A stretch of DNA of 64,000 bases from the NCBI GenBank assembly GCA_038501785.1, contig JBAMJR010000001.1, positions 1,966,001-2,030,000 on the forward strand, written 5' to 3'. The number at the start of each line of letters is the position of its first letter. Position 1 is the first letter of the stretch. Below, piece by piece: positions 13,335 through 23,647 of the stretch. Position numbers and translations under genes: made by a program. This DNA comes from Myoxocephalus aenaeus (taxonomy: Eukaryota; Chordata; Actinopteri; Perciformes; Cottidae). Below the pieces are notes generated by a model. It was given only the letters and a program-made list of their open reading frames with translations, did no database searches and was not told where the DNA came from.

Positions 13335-15599
13335 CTGTGCATGTGTTCTGTGACAGCTTAACACACACATCAAACAACTGTCAGACCCCCCAACGACCCT
13401 CACACACACCTAGACAACAAGAACACACACCTCGCGCTCTTTTGGCACAGCGAGTATCACCAAAAACCGACCCATAAACTCGCAAAAACAAAAGGTCACG
13501 ATAAAAGATCAAAGAGATGCTCTGCGGCGCACACAGACTGTCACTGTAGTGAGTGGAGTTTGTGTCTTTTCACCTTTGTGTATATTCTGAGAAGCAAGTA
13601 TCCTTTTCGATAACCCAGGATATGCAGTCTGACTCATCGCTGATGGATGACAGTCGAATAGAGGACTGATGAAACGCCGTGGCGTGGTTAAATAAGAGTG
13701 CATAAACACACAAGGAATGTGTTGGTGCCTTCATGGTGTGTGGTTTACGGCACACGACCACACATGAGAGGACAGCACCAACAATAACAACAATCAATTA
13801 GAGACACAGGTGGGCTGCTAAGAGGACAAACATGAGCTGAACGCAGTGGAAACCGGGTCTCTGGTGTGCTGAGTGAAATGATGGAGGTTCAAGCTCCGTC
13901 CAATTGAAACTCGTCACTCCGAAAAGCCTAAAAGAGGAAGATCTTTCTATCGTCTCCATCTGCGGCAAGCTTGTTTTCTTTTATTCCATGTTTCTTATCC
14001 TGCCTTTATGATGGCTAATGAGGGGATTTTGGAGAAGAAGAAAAAAGTGAGTGGGTGGATTGACGTATTCATCAAGGCCTTGAGTTTTATTTAACTATAT
14101 ATTCACATCCCTGTCAGCGAACACAGCTAAAAACAGACCTCAGCCCCACAGATAGGAAGCTTGCTTTATGCCTTTTTTCCTGTTCTGCCGGACGGACAAA
14201 GAGCTGGACGGACAATCAACCGAGCGGGAGAGCACTGAGTTCAGGATGAGGCCCACACACACTATCCCATCAGTTTAATTTAACAGATCGCAACAAAATC
14301 GCATTGCAATAACTGGCAACAACAAACAGTTTATCTGAGAGTAAATGACGTTGGTGAAAGCGGAGGAAGATGGAAATCAATCCTCATCTTCATAATCAGA
14401 GGAAGGCGGAGATGAGCGGGGGTGGTGGGGGCGATGAGGAGGATGGAGGGGTGGAGGAAGGGATCAGCAGAGGAAAAGATTGTTGAGTGATACAGTAGTT
14501 GTGTCTAAAGGTTGTTGCCCCGGCGCCACTGCTGCCTTTCTGCTGAGAGACGGAGCAGCCTGGAGACTGAGCCGACCCACCTGGGCCAACAAATACACCC
14601 GAGAGACAGCAGGGAGGAGGAAGAGAGAAGAAGAATGTTACTTGCATGACTTCTTGATAATGCTTTTCCCCTTGGCTTTAAAGTTAACAAAATCTCTTTA
14701 TTCCAGACTGTCTGACAGTATCACACTTATATTCTGTTACAGCTCTTCATTAAAGCAATGATAAGGATGTTTACAGTTAAATACTGAATCTATCTTATGG
14801 TGGCACCATTCAGTCATAGAGAAAGATCTCATTTTGGACACATTTCCCCCAAATTCTGTTTGAGATATTTTAGTATCTCCGGAAACTTTCCCCAATAGAA
14901 ATTATTTAGCAACTTTTCTGCAACTTAAAACAATGTTTGGCTGCATGTTTAAATGTTCACAACTGCAAATAGTGATACAAATATATCACATTACAATATT
15001 GGCCCCCAGTGTTGCTTGTCTTTATGCATTTGAGTTGTAGAATACAGTTTTAATAATAAAGCCAAAGCCAGGACTTTATATATAAATCAAATATTTTATT
15101 GTTTAATTTTTATTCATTTATGTCTTTGTTTATATCCTACCCCTACCTTAAAGTAATCATTTTATCGCTTTATTATCTTTTCTTTTCTTTTATCAATTTA
15201 GTTGTTTAGTCACCTACATTTGACTATTGATCAATCTTGACAATTTGACTGATATAATTATAGTACTTTAACTGAAGATTATTAAACATGTTTCTAAGCA
15301 TTTTATCTTTGCCTTAATGCGGGGTATTATTATTTTCAATTAAAGGTCTGAGATTAAAGTTGTGTTTAACCTGCAGTTCATTAGCACTCAACACATCTAT
15401 ATTGTGGCTTTAGTTTGTGGTTTTACTTGTACGAGCATGTACAGACATGAGAAAAACAGGCATAGAAATGTAAATTTGGATTTCAGCAGAGTGCCAGAAG
15501 GACTCTCGATTGACATTTAAATTGACTACTTCTTGAAAGTCATGCCCAGACTTGACTCATGGTATACTGTCCAAACATGTCCAAGTAACTACAGCAAAA

Positions 15600-15895
15600 A
15601 GTGTGAAATTAACACTATGCCAGTGTTTATATAATCCACTCGGGTTCAGAGTTAAATTTACACTTTGGATAGTGTTAATATTTTAACTATTTCATGGCGT
15701 TACATATATGACACTCAGAGTGTTGTTTTATGACACATGAAAGTGTATTTGTATCACTAAATTGTGCTGTTTCCTTTCAATAAAAGTATTGATATCTAAC
15801 ACACAATGTGTTATATTATGACACATGAAAGTGTATTTTTAACACTAAATTGTGTATTTGTGTTTACATTAGTGTACATGTGTTCACCCTAAAGA
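15600..15895. repeat. MITE-like repeat with internal 38-bp duplication
   Basis: The stretch is dense in AACACT/AGTGTT-type words in both orientations. It contains two near-identical 38-bp units, at 15729-15766 and 15817-15854, sharing TATGACACATGAAAGTGTA and then CACTAAATTGTG, spaced 88 bp apart. Many short inverted motifs suggest a small non-autonomous DNA element. Terminal repeats and a target duplication were not found. Confidence 0.45.
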
Positions 15896-16490
15896 CGTAA
15901 CAGTGAACAACTACAACAAATCATTGAAACAAATGTTTCCATTTATTCCGAAAATATATTCCAAGCACCATGGGCACAACTTAACTATATACACATTTAT
16001 AAAGAAAATAATGTTACAATATATAGGCTCTCATCTTCACCATAAGCACTTTGTAAGTCAAAGGGCTTGTATATTACAAGACGGTCGGCTTTGATTACAT
16101 CTTTCTCATCACTTTCACACACTCGGTAGGCACAGAAATGCTCACTAAAATAGTCAACCACAAGCTTGTTCACTTCATAGTAGATAACACTGTAGACTCA
16201 CTATTGTCCACAAATGATTTCAATGGTGCATACTCAATGTGGTTTAAAAGGTGATGTCTCCCAATGATATCCTATGGACATTGTATGTTTTTTTGCGAGA
16301 GATTTAGTTATATTCTTGAAGTTTTTTTGTGTTTTTAAAAGACTGGTGTTTTGCTTTGAATCTCATGCTGGCCGGAAGTAAATCAATTGTTGCATTTATA
16401 TATGTGGCAAGTTGGAAAAGATTTATACTTTGGAGAGAGTTTTATTTCACCCCTGAATTCATGTTGCCCATATATTTACAGCTTTATGCT

Positions 16491-16640
16491 TAAAATGTGG
16501 AGAAAATATCCCCTCTTTTTCTCCACATTTTAGATTAGATTATATATTCCTTTATTAGTCCTGCAAATTTCCCCAATGCAGGACTAATAAAGATATATCT
16601 AATCGAATATAATCTAAAATGTGGAGAAAAAAGGAGATAT
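16491..16640. repeat. Long imperfect palindrome built on a LINE 3' tail
   Basis: The left arm 16521-16564 and right arm 16578-16626 are inverted copies. CTCCACATTTTAGATTA pairs at the outer ends and CTTTATTAGTCCTGC at the inner ends, around a 13-nt loop at 16565-16577. The right arm with its loop resembles the L2/Rex-type LINE 3' end seen at about 30650 (AATTTCCCC, GGACTAATAAAG). A third copy of TAAAATGTGGAGAAAA lies at 16491-16506, so a second, smaller hairpin is nested at the left. Confidence 0.8.
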
Positions 16641-16845
16641 CCTAAAAAGTACTAGTATTACCAGCAAAAAAGTACTAGCATTTTCAATTTATATTATGCA
16701 TTAAAGTGACGCCCCTATGCAATATTGTATACAAACAGAAATGAATGGAAAGAGAGGTGGGCGTGTACGCAGTGAGAGAGTGTGTTCTTCAGAGAGGAGG
16801 AGGGCAGTGGGAGGGGAGGAGGAGGAGCATCCTGGGAGGGGACAA

Positions 16846-16978
16846 GTCTGGGTAGGGGGTATATAAGTGTGGGCAGATTGCACATTGCAACAGATATCAG
16901 AGTGCTGATAACTATTGAGGATCTATCTGCACCAAACAGATTGTTCCTGAGCTTAAAAAGAAGGATAATAACACAAAA
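16846..16978 (+). promoter_or_regulatory. Core promoter and 5' UTR of the apelin receptor gene
   Basis: A TATA box, TATATAAG, begins at 16860, about 119 bp before the start codon, so initiation near 16890 would give a short 5' UTR of about 90 nt. Just upstream, at 16790-16845, the sequence is rich in GGAGGAGG and GGGAGGGG, compatible with Sp/KLF-type binding. No splice acceptor is needed before the ATG, consistent with a single-exon transcript, although an upstream non-coding exon cannot be excluded. Confidence 0.65.
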
Positions 16979-18055
16979 ATGGAGATGCAGCCAACTGACG
17001 GTCCTTATGAGTACTACGACTATGAGGAGACAGAAAACTCCACCATGTGTGACTATTCTGAGTGGACGCCGTCGTACTCCGTCATCCCCGTGCTGTACAT
17101 GCTCATTTTCATCCTCGGCCTCTCGGGAAACGGGGTGGTGATCTTCACCGTGTGGAGGGCACAGGGTAAGCGGCGAGCTGCCGACGTCTACATCGGCAAC
17201 CTGGCCCTGGCTGACCTCACCTTCGTGGTCACTCTGCCCCTGTGGGCCGTTTACACCGCCATGGGCTACCACTGGCCCTTTGGAGTGGCCCTGTGTAAGA
17301 TCAGCAGCTACGTGGTCCTGCTCAACATGTACGCCAGCGTCTTCTGCCTCACCTGCATGAGCTTCGACCGCTACCTGGCCATCGTCCACTCCTTGTCCAG
17401 CACCCAGCTGCGCACCCGTGGTCACATGCAAGCCTGCCTGACAGCCATCTGGCTGCTGTCTGGTCTCCTGGCTGCACCGACTCTGATGTTTCGCACCACC
17501 AAATATGATTCAACCAGCAACCGCACGTCCTGCGCCATGGACTTCAGCCTGGTGATGACCAGGAAAGATCAAGAGGACCTGTGGATCGCTGGTCTCAGCA
17601 TCTCCTCCTCAGTTCTGGGGTTTCTTCTACCTTTCTTGGCGATGATGGTGTGCTACGGCTTCATCGGCTGCACCGTCACCCGCCACTTCAACACCCTGCG
17701 CAAAGAGGACCAGCGTAAGAGGAGGCTGCTGAAGATCATCACCACGCTGGTAGTGGTGTTCGCCGCCTGCTGGATGCCCTTCCACATTGTGAAGAGCGCT
17801 GACGCCCTCTCCTACCTGGAGTGGTTTCCCGCCACCTGCGCTTTCCTGCGCTTCCTGCTGCTGGCTCACCCCTACGCCACCTGCCTGGCCTACGTCAACA
17901 GCTGCCTCAACCCCTTTCTGTACGCCTTCTTCGACCTGCGCTTCAGATCCCAGTGTCTGTGCTTGCTCAACCTGAAGAAGTCCTTGCATGCAAGTCCCGC
18001 CAGCTCCCTGTCCTCACAGAAGACAGAGACTCAGTCTCTGGCCACCAAGGTGTGA
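16979..18055 (+). CDS. aplnrb: Apelin receptor, b-type (class A GPCR)
   Basis: A single-exon, 358-residue seven-helix receptor for apelin and Elabela/Toddler peptides. It couples to Gi and guides mesendoderm migration, heart and vessel development in fish. Seen: glycosylation sites N20 and N181 (NST, NRT); C106 and C185 positioned for the canonical disulfide; C24 and C287 for the second apelin-receptor disulfide; DRY at 130-132; CWMP at 264-267; NPFLY at 311-315; cysteines 326 and 328 for possible palmitoylation; and a serine-rich tail ending SLATKV. Segments YMLIFILGLSGNGVV, LALADLTFVVTLPLWA and MYASVFCLT are diagnostic of the family. From memory the sequence is closest to zebrafish Aplnrb rather than Aplnra, and that subtype call is less certain than the family call. 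The frame is intact and the start has a good context (ACAAAAATGG). Confidence 0.93.
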   Translation: MEMQPTDGPYEYYDYEETENSTMCDYSEWTPSYSVIPVLYMLIFILGLSGNGVVIFTVWRAQGKRRAADVYIGNLALADLTFVVTLPLWAVYTAMGYHWPFGVALCKISSYVVLLNMYASVFCLTCMSFDRYLAIVHSLSSTQLRTRGHMQACLTAIWLLSGLLAAPTLMFRTTKYDSTSNRTSCAMDFSLVMTRKDQEDLWIAGLSISSSVLGFLLPFLAMMVCYGFIGCTVTRHFNTLRKEDQRKRRLLKIITTLVVVFAACWMPFHIVKSADALSYLEWFPATCAFLRFLLLAHPYATCLAYVNSCLNPFLYAFFDLRFRSQCLCLLNLKKSLHASPASSLSSQKTETQSLATKV

Positions 18056-18555
18056 CGGCCGCTGAGGGCCCAGATGCATGCTGGGGAAGAAGTGAACAAT
18101 GCAGAATAAAGCAGGTAAATCAAAACTGTACAGCGCTGAGTGCTTGCTCACTGATCAGGTCCTCAGTCCGTTTCGGAGTGTCACCTTTGCTCCCCTCTGA
18201 CTCTGTGGACTTCTGTGGCCAATTGCCTAAAGACGACAGTCAGGCTTGTGGTTTTGAGGTCTGACCACTCAAACTCCAGCCTCACTTTCAGGAGCAGGGG
18301 GTGCAAAACTGAACTATACTACAAGGGACCAAGCAGACGGCAGAGTTTTTGAAAAAGTGGAATGTATTTTTAAATGGAACACATGCTTGTGTGGTTCTCC
18401 TGTGGACTTTTATGCAAAGATACTGAGCTTTTGAACTTCGTCAAGTCACACATTTGCCCCTGCTGTTCTTGTTTTCATTTGTAAGCACTTGAGGTGCGGT
18501 ATCAACCAGACTCCGGCTCAATCTGAAGTATCTTCATCACAGCCAGCAGTGTTAC

Positions 18556-18558
<3 letters not shown>

Positions 18559-18634
<76 letters not shown>

Positions 18635-18651
18635 TGTGTGTGTGTGTGTGT
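18559..18651. repeat. (TG)n microsatellite, first array
   Basis: About 93 bp of near-perfect TG with one TATG interruption. It lies in the likely 3' UTR of the apelin receptor and would read as UG in the sense RNA. Confidence 0.97.
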
Positions 18652-18816
18652 AGAAAGGGTGTGCCAGTCAGTAAGAGGTGTTGGAGTCTGATAAGAGTGT
18701 TGTAAGGAGAGACGGGGATAGTGGGAGAGGAGGGGGTACCAGACAGACAGATGGCAGCTGACAAATGTTTTCAGGCTGGAGGGCCCAATTAAAAGGTGAC
18801 TGCTTTGACAGTCTGC

Positions 18817-18817
<1 letters not shown>

Positions 18818-18891
<74 letters not shown>

Positions 18892-18930
18892 GTGTGTGTG
18901 TGTGTGTGTGCGTGTGTGTGTGTGTCTGTG
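18818..18930. repeat. (TG)n microsatellite, second array
   Basis: About 110 bp of TG with a few CG interruptions, in the same orientation as the first array 166 bp upstream. Confidence 0.97.
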
Positions 18931-19053
18931 AAGGAATTAAGGAATGAGTTTGTTTATTGAGCGTCAGGATGGCAATGAATTTGTCCCTGACACATACTAA
19001 GTATTTTGTGAATACACATCATTTTGAATTGATTGTCTATGATTTGTAATAAA

Positions 19054-22000
19054 AAAAGTGCTTTGAAAAAACACAAACATTCTGTCTCCCTCTGTCACTT
19101 GTTAAGTCTCGCTGGAATGTATGCTCTCCTATCCAGTGAATGTGCTTCTTCCTGTTAGTGCACTGCTCAGGGCCGGCAGTCTCCCTCCTATTGTGTTTCG
19201 CGGGGCCGAAATCAAAGCATGTGTCTGCAGGAAATGCAAGTTTGACTTCTGTTTCTCTCTTCCAGCATGTTTGCTTTTTATCCTCCTTACAGTTCGTTCA
19301 AACAAACATTCAGAACAAAAGTTTCTAAATTGGATCAACCGCAGGACATTTGGCTTTGCTCCAGAGATGTTTAAGTCTCAAGGGTTAATTACCACAACAT
19401 TATTTTTCTGTTCCAAAATCCCAGTATACACCAAAATGTGTCTCTGTTGTTAGTTCATCATAATTAAGCATGAATGTCTTGTTTTTAGCAAACACACGAC
19501 AACAGGTTGCTGAGCTTTAATGCAACTATTTTGACTGCAAGGAGCTTTTTACAGGATGTAATCAGCAACAGCAGGGAGACAGAAGGATTGAACTAATCCT
19601 TGGTAACTAATTTGTAGTGGGAGACGACTATCTGACCCGGTGTATTGCCTGAGACAGAGACGCTTAGTTTTAATCACCTACAATTACAGTTTGCTACAGT
19701 GGGCCATTTAGTTAGGGTAAAGGTTTAAATGGGACAAAAGCCGATGGACAAAAGTCATGCGCGTCTTAAATTTCACAGGTGAAATCTGAAAACCTCCTTG
19801 TCCTTGTAGGAGAAAAGAAATCCAGCAGCTGCAGCGACATTCACTCCGTCTCCTTCATCGCTGTTTCAGGTCTATAATCTCATCTGAGCCCAGATACAAA
19901 CACCGACTTTACACAATCTTTATTAAATATATCCTAATTTGGTAGTAGTTTGTCTACAGATTATGAGGAATTTACTAGAAACTAGTTGCATGCAACAACA
20001 GTAAATTAAATAGTGACACAATCCATGCACTTGAGAGTCTGTGAAACTTGTTTTATTGGTGAAACAGCATACGGTAGAATTTTAATTTCCATGCAGCAGC
20101 AATTTTTTTACAGGACGACTTGTCACATTATCCTCCACCTGTCAGCATCAAAGTCAACGCCCTGCATGAAAGATAATCTGGATAGATTATTGACATGGGT
20201 ATTCAAGTTTTATGAAGCTAATGTGATCCTGTTCCCAAGATTTCATGGCATGAATTTAACCAAAGCTAGACAACAAATTGCTACGAGAGAAAAGGGGATT
20301 TGTGCCCTTTGATCCTCTGGCTGGGTGGTGTTTGTCTGAGATGGCTGTTCAGAAATGACTACACAAATGTTTTTCATTCCTCTGTAATAACAGAGTGTGA
20401 AAATTGAGTGTGTCTCCGCTGGAAGTAGGCTTGCCGCGGGGAATCCCGAGGGTATAAACAATCTTCATTCTCCTTCTCTAAGAAGTGACAAACAACTAGA
20501 CCAGCTTTCTTGAAAAATGCATTCACCGTTACATTGTAATTTAACCTTTACAGCCAAAAACTTTACAGCATTGTTCTCTCTATTGATAATGTGACTGAAA
20601 CATTGTTTTGTTGGTATTTTCTGCAAGGAGGCCACATAGTTCTGTCTGTGCAAAGATGAGCACCACTGTTGTGTGAAAACACTGCTGAGAAGCAAAATCA
20701 AAGCGTCATTAAATGTCAAAAGATAACAAACTTAAACCACTAATCATATCCATAATAGTGTCTTGTAGACGCTACAGTTAACACCTGACACATCAGTCTT
20801 TTTAAAGGTTCAATGTGTGTATGTGTTTACATCACACTAAACTATACTAGGTTCTCATTATTTGCTCGGTAAAAAATAAATAAAAAGCAAGTACTGCACA
20901 AGTCGAGAATCATAATATAATATAAAATAGAAACATTTACAATAAATAAGTATATAAAAAAAGGATATGTACAAGTTTTTGAAAGGAAAGTGTTTGAATG
21001 GAATCTGTTAATGTAATGCATACAGTTAGAGTCAGATACAACAAGTTATTAAATATGTTTGTCCGGTTATTTTTGTTTGTTTTTATTATTTCCTAAACTG
21101 ACCCTTTAAGTCTGGACAGAGAGGTATGAAAAAACAACTCTCTGTTTTAGGAGGTGATCTATAAACACAGCACAATGCAGGCTGTGAAAAGGCCAAACCC
21201 AAAATCTTCACCAGACTGGACGGTGTTTGTTTGCAGGTAATGCATATCAATTGAAACTAGAGGGAAAGGTAAGAAGGCCGAGTTTCTATAGGGGGCCCTC
21301 TTCAACTCATTCATTGTCATATCAATGGGGGACAATAGCCTTTGTGTTGTTTCAAATCAGACTTGCAGCGAGACCTCCTGAATGCCGGCTGCATGTGTTC
21401 AGCCGTCATAAATCAGAAGCAAATAAACCAGGTCATGCAGAAAATAGACAGAGGAAGTGTGCACACTTTTCTCCTTCTTCCTCCTTCCACAATGGGGGCT
21501 GAGCAGCACAGCCAGCAGACCGGACCTGAAGCCTGGTCCGACCACAGTGTGGTAGGATGAGATGCTGACCCCTGGAGCGTCTTGGAGGACCCTCAGCTTC
21601 CTGCGACCCGGTCTTGCAGCACTCTTCCCGGCACCGTCCCAGGAGGGCGACAGACCTTACGGACAGGATAGGAGTCAGCAGGCCAAGCAGGAAAGGAGAG
21701 GTAGGGGTTCCTGATCGGGGATATCCTGTCTTTCAGAAGCAGCGCTCTGCTTTTAGGGCCCTCTGTGAGATAGATAGAGATGCATGCTCCTTCTGGGGTC
21801 TTAGGGGACACGGGTGCTTGCTTCAGACACGGTGTGACAAATGGGAGCTATAGAAGAAAAAAAGGACAAAAAGGTTAAAGCAAGCACATCGTGGCAAACA
21901 TGTGACTCAAACACCTGAAGTGAGAAATCAGAAGTCTCTTTCTCCCTCACTCCTTCTCTCTTGAGATGGCAGTCATTTCAAAGGGGTTCACACAAGACGG

Positions 22001-23640
22001 CCATCGTTAGTGGGGACACGTCGTTTCCGACGACAGAAAAGAGCGGAAGTGCCCAAGCTTTTGGTGACTCCGGATCTTGGGTTATGTGAGCCTCAGAGAA
22101 GATCATCCTCTTCACGGGGCACAAAGTGTTCCTTCATTCCCTCCTCTATCCACTCCATTGTGCATCCTTCCCTCCCTCAGGCCTAAATGGATGCCCTGTT
22201 ATCTGCAGCAGGACCGAGCCAGTTCAGAGGCTCAGCTGCACTGATTGAGGCATCACAGGTAAAGATAGCTGCACATGTAAGCAATAAATTACACAAGGAC
22301 AACACCAGTCTTCATTGATTTAGGAAGTAACTGCAGTGCAGATGACAATGTCAGACTGTGGCTTTAATCGTACAACATATTAGAATGCAGGGATTTTTCC
22401 AGACTTGTGTTATTGATGCAAACGTAATGCAAACTGCCTTCAGTTATTGCAGCCACACCTTGAAGGTCTCAGTAGAACAATCCACATTACATTACATGCA
22501 CACATGAATACATCGTGTATGTATGTAGTGTGGATTGTTGATGCGTTTGCACTGTGGATTGTGGCTCAAAACACTCCAAATTAAATGTGAAACCTCAATT
22601 GTCCATCCATACATGTTGTGAGACATATAAAAAAAACTGCTTTAAATAAACAAATAAAACTGTTTTTTTGTGGAAATGAATTTCCTGAAACAATCTACAT
22701 CCCAAAAATGAAAGTAGAGCTGGAAGATTATTTGGAAAGTATTCAAACTCTAGTCTTCAATAGAAATACATGTTCAGCCATCACAGCTGTAAAAGGTGAT
22801 GCAGCACCAAAGGTTAAGTCCTTAGACTAATGATATAACCCTTATGAAATAGAAATAAGGGTAGGGACCCATGTCAAACACTGGAACTCAAGCTAGTCTA
22901 CAGAGTGACAATTTCTGTCAGATTTCAGACAGCTGTAACAGTGTACTACTTTACTTTATTACACTCCCACACACTGAGTCATAACACATCGTGTAGCAGT
23001 TCATAATGAAATGTTAGAATTGTATAAATAATTGTACAAGATTGCATTACTGTAAGTTACCAGAGTACATGTTTAAGAAAAAACAAAACGGTGTGTATAC
23101 CCACATACAGAAGCACACAGAGGACCTCTCTGCCTGACATCTTCCTGACAGGTGGCATGTTGAAAGGAGGCCGAGGCACAGGAACCCACAAAGCAAGCAG
23201 GGCTTATGAATGCTGAGTAATGTAGAAGATCGCTACAAAGCCCTGAAAGTATGAAGAACATCACTGTTTCTGTAAGCCACATTACATAGGATGAATAGAG
23301 GGTCTTTGTTTTCCCATCATAAAGAGAAATAAGGAATACAAATTGTATTTCGGGGTATCCTCTCTAGCTGGTGTGTGCTGGTGAGTCAATAAAGGTGGCA
23401 TGAACATCGGTTTACTTTATCAATTGCTGGCTGATTTATAAAGGCAGTCAAATACTGACATCTAGTGGCAACACCGGGAACAGTCTGTCCCCGGAACCTT
23501 TTGGAGCTGATGCTTTCTTCGGAATAATTTAGGAGCAGGACCGGGTTAGCCGACGACGGCCTTCAGAAGCTAGCTTAAAGCTAACACAACCCACCACAAG
23601 TCAAATTAACCTCCTTTGTTTCGCAGTCGGGTCTGCTTTT
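19054..23640. other. Intergenic stretch between apelin receptor and nfkbil1
   Basis: No gene was recognised. A GC-richer patch at 21530-21850 has overlapping short open frames on both strands but no known domain. A SOX-type motif cluster lies at 21312-21347. The last 150 bases are probably the nfkbil1 promoter and 5' UTR. Confidence 0.5.
21312..21347. promoter_or_regulatory. Cluster of SOX-type motifs
   Basis: CATTGTC, ATCAATGG, GACAATAG and CTTTGTG fall within about 36 bp. Each is a SOX-family core or close variant, and the first and third are in opposite orientation. The regulatory role is an inference from motif density. Confidence 0.3.
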
Positions 23641-23647
23641 AGTCCGC

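Larger units (their letters stand above)
18056..19053 (+). other. Apelin receptor 3' UTR with two TG arrays
   Basis: Non-coding sequence after the stop codon. A proximal AATAAA lies at 18105-18110 and a distal one at 19048-19053. If the distal site is used, the UTR is about 1 kb and carries two very long UG repeats. No second gene is seen in this interval. Confidence 0.5.

Noticed and set aside
16715..17431. 238-codon frame antisense to the apelin receptor
   Set aside because: Shadow of the GC-rich receptor coding sequence on the other strand; the receptor frame has all GPCR motifs.
21593..21853. Overlapping frames on both strands in a GC-richer patch
   Set aside because: No recognisable domain and no splice structure; possibly a non-coding conserved element, but nothing supports a gene.
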